Source of the DNA: Marinibaculum pumilum | Lineage (GTDB): Bacteria; Pseudomonadota; Alphaproteobacteria; Ferrovibrionales; Ferrovibrionaceae | Length of the DNA stretch: 64,000 nucleotides | Assembly (NCBI RefSeq): GCF_042646425.1 | Contig: NZ_JBHRTR010000034.1 | Coordinates: 372,001-436,000 of the forward strand | Direction: 5' to 3' | Shown: positions 42,828 through 51,262 of the stretch, piece by piece | Layout: each line of letters starts with the position of its first letter | Numbering within the stretch: the stretch's first letter is position 1 | Notes under the pieces: model-generated | Told to the model about the DNA's origin: nothing | The model's input: the letters and a program-made list of their open reading frames with translations, nothing else | The model's database searches: none | Position numbers and translations under genes: made by a program

Positions 42828-44723
42828 TCAGAACGCCTTCTTCGTCTCCGGCCGGTGGCGGTTCGCCGGCACGAAGCCGGAGCGCGCGGCCTCGCGGGGG
42901 CTTCGCACCCAGACCTCGCGGTTGGGATGCAGGCCGCCGCCGCGGATCGCCGGCACCGCGGTGTGGCGGGCGCGGTGCAGCAGGCGAGTGTCGGCGGCGC
43001 CGCAATTCGGGTGCACGCCGCCATTGTCCGCGACCACCTTCTCCCACGCGCTCTTGCGGGCCGACAGGGTGGCGGCATCGTCGAGCGCCGGGCAGTTCAG
43101 CGCGTTGGTGTTCAGGTCGACGACGATCTCGTCGCCATCCTCGATGAAGGCGATCGGCCCGCCCAAGGCCGCCTCCGGCCCGACATGGCCGATCACCAGG
43201 CCGACCGAGCCGCCGGAGAAGCGGGCGTCGGTCATCAGTGCCACGACGATGCCGCGCTCCCGGCACAGGGCGGTGATGCGGGAGGTGGGGTCCAGCATCT
43301 CCGGCATGCCGGGGGCGCCGCTCGGCCCCTCGTAGCGGACAATGATCATGTCCTTGTCCTGGAAGCTGTCCGGTGTCTTGTCGAGCGCCTCCAGCAGGTG
43401 CCGCTCGCCCTCAAACACGCGCGCCTGACCGCGGAAGACATTGCCGTCCAGGCCGCCCTCGACCCCGGCCAGCTTCAGGATCGCGGAGAAGTCGGGCGAC
43501 AGGTTGCCGCCCAGCACCCGCAGGCCGCCGGTCGGCTTGTAGGGCCTGGCGACGGGATAGACGATGGTGCCGTCGACCGGCTTCGCCTCCAGCCGGGCGA
43601 CCTGGCCGGCCAGGGTCTCGCCGGTGCAGGTCATCACTTCGCCGTTCAGCAGCCCGGCATCCAGCAGCTCGCGCACGATCATCTGCACGCCGCCGACCCG
43701 GTCGATATCGACCATCGAATACTTGCCGTAGGGGCGCGCGTCGGTGAGCACCGGCACGACGTGCTGCGACAGGTGGTTGAACTCCTCCGGCGTCATCACC
43801 TCGCGCCAGAAATCGGCATAGCCGGCGGCGCGGGCGATCTCCGGCGCGTGCAGGGTGACGTTGGTCGATCCGCCCACCGCCATCGCGACGATCACCGCAT
43901 TGCGCAGCGAATCCCGCACCACGATGTCGCGCGGCTTCAGGTCCTTGTCGATCAGGTTGGCCAGCAGGTCGACCAGCTCGCCGGGGAACTGCTCCACCCG
44001 GCGCCGGTCGTCGGAGGCTGGTGCCACCATGTGCAGCGGCTGCATGCCGACCACGCCGATGAAGGTCTGCATGGTGTTGTAGGTGAACATGCCGCCGCAG
44101 CTGCCGATGCCGGGGCAGGCATGGCAGGCGATGTGGTGGCGGAACTCCGGGTCCGGATTGCCGGCGACCTGATAGGCGCTCACGATGTCCAGCGCCTCCC
44201 CCGTCTTCGGGTCCTGGCCGGGATGGATCGGGCCGTCGGACATGATGATCGACGGCAGGTTATGCTCCAGCAGGGCAGCCAGGGTGCCGACCGGCGGCTT
44301 GTCGCAGGCGACGACGGCGATGGTGCCGGCCAGGCCCGTCGCCTCCAGATGCTCGCACAGCGCATCGTTGGTGACCTCGCGCCCGATCAGGGAATAGCGC
44401 ATCTCCCGCGTGCCGTTGCGGATGCCGTCGGAGGTCGCGATGGTGAATTCCGGCTGCACCAGACGCAGCTTCAGCTGGCCCTCGCCCTTGCCGATCCGGC
44501 CCTTCAGGCAGGCGTGGATCGCTTCCACTTTCTCCTGCACGCCGAGATAGCACTGGCTGTCGCCCTTGGTCCCGACCACGCCGACCGACGGCTCGTGGAT
44601 CAGGTCCGGATCGGTGCCCAGCACGCGGGCCATCCCGATGGTCTGGGCCGAGCGGCCCGGATGGCGGTCGATCAGTACGGTCTTGGTATCGGTCACGGGC
44701 ATTTCCTCGAAGCGGTGCGACAT
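42828..44723 (-). CDS. IlvD/Edd-family dehydratase (aldonic acid or dihydroxyacid dehydratase)
   Basis: A 631-residue iron-sulfur dehydratase of the IlvD/Edd family. Putative cluster ligands are Cys58 (KGDSQCYLG), Cys140 (VACDKPPVG) and Cys209 (CPGIGSCGGMFTYNTM); the C-terminal DARFSGGSVGLVIGHVGPEA block and the ending ALN..ALDDAAT are typical. The CxL variation of the first motif and the longer C-terminus favour the aldonate/sugar-acid subgroup over amino-acid IlvD. Start ATG 44723, or 44702 with GAGGAA before it. It follows an MFS gene on the same strand, fitting uptake and dehydration of a sugar acid. Confidence 0.9.
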   Translation of the reverse strand: MSHRFEEMPVTDTKTVLIDRHPGRSAQTIGMARVLGTDPDLIHEPSVGVVGTKGDSQCYLGVQEKVEAIHACLKGRIGKGEGQLKLRLVQPEFTIATSDGIRNGTREMRYSLIGREVTNDALCEHLEATGLAGTIAVVACDKPPVGTLAALLEHNLPSIIMSDGPIHPGQDPKTGEALDIVSAYQVAGNPDPEFRHHIACHACPGIGSCGGMFTYNTMQTFIGVVGMQPLHMVAPASDDRRRVEQFPGELVDLLANLIDKDLKPRDIVVRDSLRNAVIVAMAVGGSTNVTLHAPEIARAAGYADFWREVMTPEEFNHLSQHVVPVLTDARPYGKYSMVDIDRVGGVQMIVRELLDAGLLNGEVMTCTGETLAGQVARLEAKPVDGTIVYPVARPYKPTGGLRVLGGNLSPDFSAILKLAGVEGGLDGNVFRGQARVFEGERHLLEALDKTPDSFQDKDMIIVRYEGPSGAPGMPEMLDPTSRITALCRERGIVVALMTDARFSGGSVGLVIGHVGPEAALGGPIAFIEDGDEIVVDLNTNALNCPALDDAATLSARKSAWEKVVADNGGVHPNCGAADTRLLHRARHTAVPAIRGGGLHPNREVWVRSPREAARSGFVPANRHRPETKKAF

Positions 44724-44837
44724 CCCCCGGCGGACGGCAGCTCGAAAGGCGCCGTTCCGTCGCTGCCGGATGTTCCAGCAGAAAGCGGCGCCGGTGTCGA
44801 GGAAAAGGGGCCGCGAGACCGACCGGGCCGCCGGCGC

Positions 44838-46079
44838 TCAGGCCGGTCGGGGCAGGCGGGTCGGGCCGCCGAAGGCGGTGAGCATCTGCACCAGGCCGGC
44901 GGTCAGGCCGATGCCGACGCCGATCTGCACCGCCAGCTCGTAGGAGCCCAGCCGGTCGAACAGCCAGCCGCCGCCGAAGGCGCCGACGAAGCTGCCGACC
45001 TGGTGGCTCATGAAGGCCAGGCCCTGGATCATCGCCTGCCAGCGCAGGCCGAACATCTCCACTACAAGGCCCGCCACCAGCGGCGAGACGCCGAGCCAGA
45101 GGAAGCCCATCATCGCGGCGAACAGGATCGTCGTCTCCGGCGTCGGCAGGGCCATGAAGTACCAGGCCAGCACGATCGAGCGCAGGACGTAGATGCCGCC
45201 CAGCAGCAGGCGCTTGTTCCAGCGCCCGCCGGCCCAGCCGAAGAACAGGCTGCCCAGCACGTTGAAGCCGCCGATGGTGCCGAGCGCGGTGGCGCCCAGC
45301 ATCGGGTCCATGCCGCAGATCTCCAGATAGGCGGGCAGGTGGGTGGTCAGGAAGACGAGCTGCATGCCGCAGACGAAATAGGCGCCGGTCATCACCAGGA
45401 AGGGGCCGTTGCCGCAGGCCAGCCGGGTGGCCGCCCAGGCCCCCAGTCCATCCGCATTGTTGCCGACCGGGCCGGCCTGGGCAGCCCCGGGCTCTGCCCT
45501 GCGGTCGGTGCGGCCGGCGAGCCAGGCGGCCGGCACGATCAGGGCGGCCATCAGCGCAAAGCCCAGCACGCCGAGGCGCCAGCCGTCCGCATCCTGCAGG
45601 AACTGGCCGATCGGCGCCGCGATCAGGGTGCCGATCGAGCCGGCGGCCGACATCACCCCCAGCATGGTGGAACGCCGCGCGGCCGAAACGGTCCGAGCGG
45701 TGACCGCCATCGCCATCGCCACCGAGGCGCAGGCCATGCCGGTGCCGATGCAGAAGCCCGCGCCGAGCAGGACGGCCAGCATGCCCTGCGCCTGCGACAG
45801 CAGCAGCATGCCGCCGGCATAGACGACCGCGCCGAACAGCATCACCGGGCGATAGCCCCAGCGCACCGCGGCGGCACCGGCGAAGGGTTGGAACAGGCCC
45901 CAGAGCAGGTTCTGCACGGCGACCGCGAAGGTGAACTCCGCGACCGTGATCGCGATCTCCTCCACGGCGGGGTGCATGAAGATCCCCAGGCTCTGCCGCA
46001 GGCCCATGGTCAGGGTCATCATCACCGCCGCGCCGATCAGGATGGCGGCGGCGCCGGGCATGCGGCCGGATGTGGTCAT
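44838..46079 (-). CDS. Major facilitator superfamily (MFS) transporter
   Basis: A 413-residue membrane protein with about 12 transmembrane helices in two halves separated by a charged loop near residues 190-215 (GRTDRRAEPGAAQAG). N-terminal LTMGLRQSLGIFMHPAVEEI and GFCIGTGMACASVAMAMAV are typical of the monocarboxylate/oxalate-type MFS group. ATG at 46079 follows GAGGACG. It precedes the dehydratase gene by 114 bp on the same strand and probably imports a small organic acid. It diverges from the Gdx-type SMR gene. Confidence 0.9.
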   Translation of the reverse strand: MTTSGRMPGAAAILIGAAVMMTLTMGLRQSLGIFMHPAVEEIAITVAEFTFAVAVQNLLWGLFQPFAGAAAVRWGYRPVMLFGAVVYAGGMLLLSQAQGMLAVLLGAGFCIGTGMACASVAMAMAVTARTVSAARRSTMLGVMSAAGSIGTLIAAPIGQFLQDADGWRLGVLGFALMAALIVPAAWLAGRTDRRAEPGAAQAGPVGNNADGLGAWAATRLACGNGPFLVMTGAYFVCGMQLVFLTTHLPAYLEICGMDPMLGATALGTIGGFNVLGSLFFGWAGGRWNKRLLLGGIYVLRSIVLAWYFMALPTPETTILFAAMMGFLWLGVSPLVAGLVVEMFGLRWQAMIQGLAFMSHQVGSFVGAFGGGWLFDRLGSYELAVQIGVGIGLTAGLVQMLTAFGGPTRLPRPA

Positions 46080-46277
46080 GGTCGTCCTCGCCGCTGGCGG
46101 TGGAGAGTGAAGAGGTCGCTCCTGCTTACGGTGCCGGGCGGCTTGCCACAAAGGACAATAACGAACCCGAGGCATGAGCTGATGTCATGCGGCACGCCGG
46201 CTGCCAGCGTGACCGTGACACACCTGGCCGCATCGGGTAACCGGAATGCAGGGGAAACCGGATGCGCGAGGGACGAC

Positions 46278-46595
46278 ATGGCCTGGATCTATCTGCTGCT
46301 GGCGGGCATTGCCGAATGGGGCTGGCCGATGGGGCTGAAGTTCGGCTGGACCGACCAGGGGCTGAAGTTCTGGCCGCTGGCGCTGGCCGTGGTCTCCATC
46401 ATGGTCAGCGGCGCCTTCCTGTTCATGGCGCAGCGGGTGATTCCGGTCGGTACCGCCTACGCGGTCTGGACCGGCATCGGGGCCGTCGGCACCTTCTTCC
46501 TGGGAGTCTGGTTGCTGGGTGAGCCGGCGAACGCGATCCGCTTCGTCTCTGTCGGACTGATCGTCGCCGGCATTATCGGCCTGAAGATGGCCTGA
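46278..46595 (+). CDS. gdx: Small multidrug resistance protein, Gdx (SugE) guanidinium-exporter type
   Basis: A 105-residue, four-helix SMR transporter that normally works as a dual-topology dimer exchanging cation for protons. The Gdx subgroup marks are present: AWIYLLLAGIAEWGWPMGLK with the essential Glu13, PVGTAYAVWTGIGAVGTFF (about 57-75), LLGEPAN, and LIVAGIIGLK at the end. EmrE-type drug pumps lack this combination. ATG at 46278 follows GAGGGAC. It diverges from the MFS gene. No guanidine riboswitch could be recognised in the 198-bp leader. A guanidinium exporter would fit a genome that degrades guanidino or ureido compounds. Confidence 0.9.
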   Translation: MAWIYLLLAGIAEWGWPMGLKFGWTDQGLKFWPLALAVVSIMVSGAFLFMAQRVIPVGTAYAVWTGIGAVGTFFLGVWLLGEPANAIRFVSVGLIVAGIIGLKMA

Positions 46596-46600
46596 TCGCC

Positions 46601-47602
46601 ATGCCCGGGCCAGTCGCATCGGCCGGGGCGGCCGGCAGCGCGGCGGTTGCGATGGGCGCCGCCGGCATGGCCCTCCTGCTTCTGCTGGCTTCCGTCGTGC
46701 CGGGGGCGGCCGGGGACGGGCCCACCGGTTCGGCCGCCCCCGGCNNNNNNNNNNNNNNNNNNNNNNNNNNNNNNNNNNNNNNNNNNNNNNNNNNNNNNNN
46801 NNNNNNNNNNNNNNNNNNNNNNNNNNNNNNNNNNNNNNNNNNNNNNNNNNNNNNNNNNNNNNNNNTGGTCGGGGCCGCCGTCCATGCCGCCGACGACCCG
46901 CTCCTGGAGCAGCTTGCCGGGCTTGCCGGCAATTCGCCCGTCGGCCTTCTCGCCCGCGCCCTGCCGAAACAGAGGCTGGGGACCGTGACGGACCTGCTGC
47001 TGACGGAGGCGGGTGCCGTGCGCGCCGTGCTTGTCGATGTGGGGCGCTTCGTCGGTTCGACCGGGAAGGTGGTGGCGGTGCCGATCGAGGCGGTGGTCCT
47101 GGCCGGCGACCCGGCGGATCCGGCCAGGCGGATCCTGCTGCTGGCGGCGACCCGCGACAGCCTGCAGCGGGCGCCGGCCTATGAAGGCGCCGGCGAAGGC
47201 GCAAAGCCGCTCGCCATGACGCCCGCCAGCGGCATCGCGGCGCCAGGCGGCGGCACGCGGCTGCCGCTGGCCGCGGCTGGATCCGGCAGTGCCGCCGCGA
47301 CGCCGGACGGCTATCGCCAGGCGGCGATGAGCGAGGTCACGCCGCAGATGCTGCGCAGTGTCGATGTCTATGGCAGCGGCGGCGAGAGGATCGGCGCGGT
47401 CCGGTCGGTGATGGCGACCGACAGCGGCATCATCACCGCGCTCGTCGTCGACATGGGCGGCATGCTGGGCTTTGGCGGCAAGGCCGTCGCGCTGCCGATG
47501 CATGAAGTCACCGTGCTGCGCCGGACCGACGGCAAGGGCCTGCGGGTCCGCACCAGCGCCAGCCGGGCGCAGCTCCAGGCCATGCCGCGCCACCGCGACT
47601 GA
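46601..47602 (+). CDS. Exported PRC-barrel-domain protein (interrupted by assembly gap)
   Basis: A secreted or envelope protein with an N-terminal signal-like segment (MALLLLLASVVPGAAG, ATG at 46601 or in-frame 46652) and two PRC-barrel-like domains after the gap: KQRLGTVTDLLL...VDVGRF...AVPIEAV and GERIGAVRSVMA...DMGGML...LPMHEV. The two share a GxV...GxITALVVDxG pattern. Between lies a Gly/Ala-rich linker. Positions 46745-46865 are unknown bases, so the reading frame across the gap and the exact length (about 333 residues) are not certain. It follows the SMR gene by 5 bp. Confidence 0.7.
   Translation: MPGPVASAGAAGSAAVAMGAAGMALLLLLASVVPGAAGDGPTGSAAPGXXXXXXXXXXXXXXXXXXXXXXXXXXXXXXXXXXXXXXXXXVGAAVHAADDPLLEQLAGLAGNSPVGLLARALPKQRLGTVTDLLLTEAGAVRAVLVDVGRFVGSTGKVVAVPIEAVVLAGDPADPARRILLLAATRDSLQRAPAYEGAGEGAKPLAMTPASGIAAPGGGTRLPLAAAGSGSAAATPDGYRQAAMSEVTPQMLRSVDVYGSGGERIGAVRSVMATDSGIITALVVDMGGMLGFGGKAVALPMHEVTVLRRTDGKGLRVRTSASRAQLQAMPRHRD
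46745..46865. other. Assembly gap of 121 unknown bases
   Basis: A run of N from 46745 to 46865. The flanking sequence is extremely G+C- and Gly/Ala-codon-rich, so the gap probably reflects sequencing or repeat difficulty in this region. It interrupts the PRC-barrel gene. Confidence 0.99.
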
Positions 47603-47634
47603 GCGGGCGGCGGCCGTCCTGACGCAGCCGGGCG

Positions 47635-48087
47635 TCAGTCCAGCGCACGCACCCGTTCGCAGAGGTGATCGAGCTGCCGGCGCAGCCGCTCGCGCTCCGC
47701 GGCGGACAGGCGGGCGAGCAGGGCGTCCTCGCGGGCCTGCAGGAGCGGCTCGATCCGGGCGAAGACCTCGCGCCCGCGGCCGGTGAGGAACAGCCGCAGA
47801 CGGCGGCCGTCGCTCTCGTCCCCCACGCGTTCGATCAGGCCCTTCTTCTCCAGGAGCCCGACCCCACGGCTGACCGCGGCGCGCAGATGGCCGGTCATGT
47901 CGCAGATGTCGCTGGCTGTCAGCCCCTGCTGCGCGGAAAGGCAGAGCAACACCGTCCATTCCGGCCGGATCAGCCCGAACCGCCCCTCGATGTCGCGCAT
48001 CAGGGGTTCGCGGTAGTAGTTCACGAGATAGCCCAGCCGGTAGGTCAACGGCATCACGGTGCGATCGAAGATCTCCGGCAGATCCAA
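47635..48087 (-). CDS. MarR-family transcriptional regulator
   Basis: A 150-residue MarR-type winged-helix repressor. The recognition region is GLTASDICDMTGHLRAAVSRGVGLLEKKGLIERVGDESDGRRLRLFLTGRG (about 56-105), with the DxRxxxxxLT wing intact. TTG at 48087 is used, as GGAAGGAGAG lies at good distance and no ATG fits. It diverges from the TRAP transporter operon; a 39-bp near-perfect palindrome in between is its probable operator, so it likely represses the transporter until a ligand binds. Confidence 0.92.
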   Translation of the reverse strand: MDLPEIFDRTVMPLTYRLGYLVNYYREPLMRDIEGRFGLIRPEWTVLLCLSAQQGLTASDICDMTGHLRAAVSRGVGLLEKKGLIERVGDESDGRRLRLFLTGRGREVFARIEPLLQAREDALLARLSAAERERLRRQLDHLCERVRALD

Positions 48088-48195
48088 GCGTCTCTCCTTC
48101 CGGCGGGATGGCGAAAGTGGGTGCGGCGACAGCGCGGCGACGGCCTTTCCGGCTTCAGGATGGCACAGCGCAGGGCGCGCAGGCCATAGCCATTA

Positions 48196-48234
48196 TTGTC
48201 TCGTGCGAAACATTTAATGTATCGTACGAGACAA
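48196..48234. promoter_or_regulatory. MarR operator palindrome
   Basis: A 39-bp dyad centred on 48215: the left half begins TTGTCTCGT and the right half ends ACGAGACAA; 17 of 19 paired positions are complementary. It is A+T-rich in the core (ACAT-TTA-ATGT) against a very G+C-rich background and lies between the divergent MarR and TRAP genes, 83 bp before the DctP start. Confidence 0.85.
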
Positions 48235-48316
48235 AACACCCCTATCATGCGACAGCACCGGGGGCGGCCCCGGAGGCGATCCGCCTTGTGGCGGCGAGAA
48301 AACACGGGAGGAAGCG

Positions 48317-49393
48317 ATGATCCGTAGAGCGCTGCGCGGCGCCACCCTGGTCCTTGGGGCGGCGGTGCTGCTGGGTACGGCGGAAGTCTCCGCCGAGCCG
48401 GCGAAACTGACCTATGCGACCTACCTGCCGCAGAGCTTCACCTGGGTGCAGGTCGACGACTGGTTCATGGACGAGGTGACCCGCCGCACCGACGGCGAGG
48501 TGACCTTCGAGCGCTACTATGGCGGCACCCTGCTCAGCGCGCTCGACGTGTTCCCGGGCCTGTCGTCCGGCGCCGCCGACCTCGCCACCGGCGCGCCCGG
48601 CTACAATCCCGACATGCTGCCGCTGTCCGGCGTGGTGCAGCCCTACATCACGGAGAAGGCGGATGCCGCGGCGAAGGCGGTCACCGACCTCTATGCGCAG
48701 AATGCGGCCTTTCGCGACGAATGGCAGGCGAACGGCATGCACCTGCTCTATGCCCTGACCGCCACGGAAAACACCTTGTGGACCAACCGCTCCGTGACCT
48801 CGGCAGAGGACCTGAAGGGGCTGCGGGTCCGTGCCACCCTCGGCATCGCGAAGTCGCTGGAAATGCTGGGGGCGACCCCGGTGGCGATGGGCATGAACGA
48901 TGGCGTCCAGGCATTCAAGAGCGGTGCCATCGACGGCTTCACCTCCGCGCCGTTCGACGTCAGCACCCTGGTGGGCCTGCAGGACATCGCGAAGTTCGGC
49001 GGCGACCAGGGGCGCATGGGGATCTATGCGATCGTGGCCCTGGCCTTCAACAAGCAGAGCTACGATGCCTTGTCTGACAGCGCGAAGGCGGTGATCGGCG
49101 AAGTGGCGGCGGAGATCCCGGACCGCTTCCTGAAGGTCACAGACGCCGCGGTGGATGCGTCCGTGGCACGGATCAGGGAAGCGACGGGCCTGACGGTGCA
49201 GGGCCTGTCGCCGGCGGAGACGCAGCGCTGGCGGGACGAAACCGCGCAGGCGGTCTGGGACGACTGGACGTCGGAAATGGAAGACCGCGGCCTGGACGGG
49301 AAGCAGGTGCTGCAGCAGTACCGCGACCTGGTCGCGAAGTACGACGCCACCTCCAGCTACGTTCCCGGGTTCGACCGGGTGCGCGGCCAGTAG
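48317..49393 (+). CDS. dctP: TRAP transporter solute-binding protein (DctP family)
   Basis: A 358-residue periplasmic binding protein with signal peptide (1-26, ending AEVSA). The DctP family helix is visible as NRSVTSAEDLKGLRVRAT (about 156-173), followed by MNDGVQAFKSGAIDGF. The conserved Arg in LRVR binds the carboxylate of the substrate in most relatives, so an organic acid is likely. ATG at 48317 follows GGGAGGAAG. It heads a four-gene operon (DctP, DctQ, DctM, alpha/beta hydrolase) under the MarR operator. Confidence 0.93.
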   Translation: MIRRALRGATLVLGAAVLLGTAEVSAEPAKLTYATYLPQSFTWVQVDDWFMDEVTRRTDGEVTFERYYGGTLLSALDVFPGLSSGAADLATGAPGYNPDMLPLSGVVQPYITEKADAAAKAVTDLYAQNAAFRDEWQANGMHLLYALTATENTLWTNRSVTSAEDLKGLRVRATLGIAKSLEMLGATPVAMGMNDGVQAFKSGAIDGFTSAPFDVSTLVGLQDIAKFGGDQGRMGIYAIVALAFNKQSYDALSDSAKAVIGEVAAEIPDRFLKVTDAAVDASVARIREATGLTVQGLSPAETQRWRDETAQAVWDDWTSEMEDRGLDGKQVLQQYRDLVAKYDATSSYVPGFDRVRGQ

Positions 49394-49472
49394 CCGTTCC
49401 GGGACCGGCGCGGTGCCGGTCGAACCGGCACCGGAGGCCGGGACCGGCCAGGAGATGAAGGTGGGGACACGG

Positions 49473-49967
49473 ATGACGGGCGGTCTGTCGGCAGTCGAGC
49501 GGGGCCTGGTCGCGCTGGGCGCGGTAAGCGGCTGTGCCACCCTGCTCATGGTGCTGCTGATCGTGCCCGACGTCTTCCTCCGCAAACTCCTGTCGACCAC
49601 CGTGCCGGCGGCGGCGGAACTAAGCACCCAGCTGCTGGTGCTGCTCGTCTTCCTCGGCCTGGCCGGGGCGCAGACCCGCGGCGATCATTTCACGATGACC
49701 GCGGCGGTGGAGCGGATGCCGCGTGCTGCCCGCCGCGCCTGCCGCCTGGTCGCCACACTGGCGAGCCTGGGCTTCGCCGCGATCATGGCCTGGGTGACGG
49801 CGATGAAGGCCTGGACGGCGGTGCTGCGCGAGGAGACGACAATCGGCGTGGTGTCGTTGCCGGTCTGGCCGGTGCGGATCGCCATCGCGCTCGGCTTCGC
49901 CCTGCTGGCGCTGCAATTGCTGCTGCAGGCATGGCGGGCGCTGCGGCCCGATGGGAGCACGGCGTGA
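49473..49967 (+). CDS. dctQ: TRAP transporter small permease (DctQ family)
   Basis: A 164-residue membrane protein with four hydrophobic segments, the DctQ small subunit. Typical: LVALGAVSGCATLLMVLLIVPDVF in the first helix and AELSTQLLVLLVFLGLAGAQTRGDHF. The start is uncertain: ATG at 49473 has AAGGTGGGG upstream, while ATG at 49455 and GTG at 49413 are in frame. Its stop overlaps the DctM start (GTGA), so the subunits are translationally coupled, as expected for a stoichiometric complex. Confidence 0.9.
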   Translation: MTGGLSAVERGLVALGAVSGCATLLMVLLIVPDVFLRKLLSTTVPAAAELSTQLLVLLVFLGLAGAQTRGDHFTMTAAVERMPRAARRACRLVATLASLGFAAIMAWVTAMKAWTAVLREETTIGVVSLPVWPVRIAIALGFALLALQLLLQAWRALRPDGSTA

Positions 49968-51262
49968 TCGACCCGAACATCGTCGGTTACCTGATGATCG
50001 CCGGGCTCTGCCTGCTGCTGGTCGTCGGCATGCCGATCGCATTCGCCCTCGGGCTGACCGGTCTCGCCGGGCTTGCGGCCACCCGCGGCACCCGCAGCCT
50101 GGAGTTCCTGGCCGGCGCCGAACCCTTCTCCACCACCGCAAACCTCACCCTGATCATCGTCCCGCTGTCGCTGTTCATGGGTCATCTGGCCCTGACGGCC
50201 GGGCTGTCGGAGCGGGCATTCGCCGCCGCCCGGGCCTGGGTCGGTCATGTGCGGGGCGGCCTGGCGATCGCCTCGGTTTTCGCCTGTGCCGGCTTCGCCA
50301 CGGTCACCGGCGCCTCGGTCGCCACCGCGGCGACCATGTCGCGGATCGCGATCCCGCAGATGCTTCTGGCAGGCTATTCGCAGCGGATGGCCGCCGGGGC
50401 AGTGGCCGCCGGCGGTACCCTGGGGGTGCTGATCCCGCCATCCGGGGTGCTGGTGATCTATTCCCTGGCCACCGGCGTCTCGCTGACCAAGCTGCTGGTC
50501 GCCGCCGTGGTGCCCGGCGTCCTGACCGCGATCGCTTATGCTATCGGCATTTCCATCGTCTCCCGCTTCGATCCGCAGGTCCGGGCGGCCGCCCGCGGCG
50601 CTCCGGCCGACCTGCGCACCCGTCTGGGCAGCCTGGCGCGCAGCTGGGAGGTGGCGCTGCTGTTTCTCACCGTAATGGGTGCAATCTACGGCGGGGTGGC
50701 GACGCCGACCGAGGCGACGGCCGTCGGCGCCGGCGTCGCCCTGCTGATCGCGCTGCGCCACACCGCCGGCCGGCGGCGGGAATTGCTGCAGGGCCTGGTG
50801 GAGACGGGCTTTTCCTCCGCGGCGATCTTCGCCCTGATCCTGGGATCGGCCCTGTTCAGCCTCGGCTTCGCCACCACCCAGCTGCCGCAGGCCCTGGCCG
50901 GCTGGGTCGCCGGCTTCGACCTGCCGCCGGCATTGCTCACCGTCCTGCTGCTGCTGCCCTTCCTCGTGCTCGGCGCCTTCATCGACGGGCTGTCGATGAT
51001 CCTGCTGACCATGCCGACGGTCTTCCCCGTCGTGCAGCAGGCCGGCATCGACCCGATCCTGTTCGGCATCCTGGTCACCAAGATGACCGAGATCGGCGTC
51101 ATCTCGCCGCCTGTCGGGCTGAACGTCTTCGTCGTCAAGGGCGCCTGCCCGGAGCTGTCCACCGGGCAGATCTTCCGCGGCTGCGTGCCTTTCATCCTGA
51201 TTGAGTTCGTTCTGATCGCACTGCTCATCGCTGTTCCCGAACTGACCACGGTGGCCCTGTGA
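49964..51262 (+). CDS. dctM: TRAP transporter large permease (DctM family)
   Basis: A 432-residue integral membrane protein with about 12 helices, the transport-proper subunit of the TRAP system. Family blocks include FATVTGASVATAATMSRIAI (about 112-131), GGTLGVLIPPSGVLVIYSL (about 155-173) and the late TPTEATAVGAG and IGVISPPVGLNVFVVKG. GTG at 49964 overlaps the DctQ stop. It exports no substrate itself but couples sodium flow to uptake with DctP. Its own stop overlaps the hydrolase GTG. Confidence 0.93.
   Translation: MIDPNIVGYLMIAGLCLLLVVGMPIAFALGLTGLAGLAATRGTRSLEFLAGAEPFSTTANLTLIIVPLSLFMGHLALTAGLSERAFAAARAWVGHVRGGLAIASVFACAGFATVTGASVATAATMSRIAIPQMLLAGYSQRMAAGAVAAGGTLGVLIPPSGVLVIYSLATGVSLTKLLVAAVVPGVLTAIAYAIGISIVSRFDPQVRAAARGAPADLRTRLGSLARSWEVALLFLTVMGAIYGGVATPTEATAVGAGVALLIALRHTAGRRRELLQGLVETGFSSAAIFALILGSALFSLGFATTQLPQALAGWVAGFDLPPALLTVLLLLPFLVLGAFIDGLSMILLTMPTVFPVVQQAGIDPILFGILVTKMTEIGVISPPVGLNVFVVKGACPELSTGQIFRGCVPFILIEFVLIALLIAVPELTTVAL

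Noticed and set aside
46080..46277. Guanidine riboswitch before the SMR gene
   Set aside because: Neither paired ACGR hairpins nor the conserved guanidine-I or -III cores could be found by eye.
42855..46595. 1246-codon plus-strand frame across the dehydratase and MFS genes into the SMR gene
   Set aside because: Only the final 105 codons (from 46278) are a real protein. The upstream part is antisense to two convincing genes.
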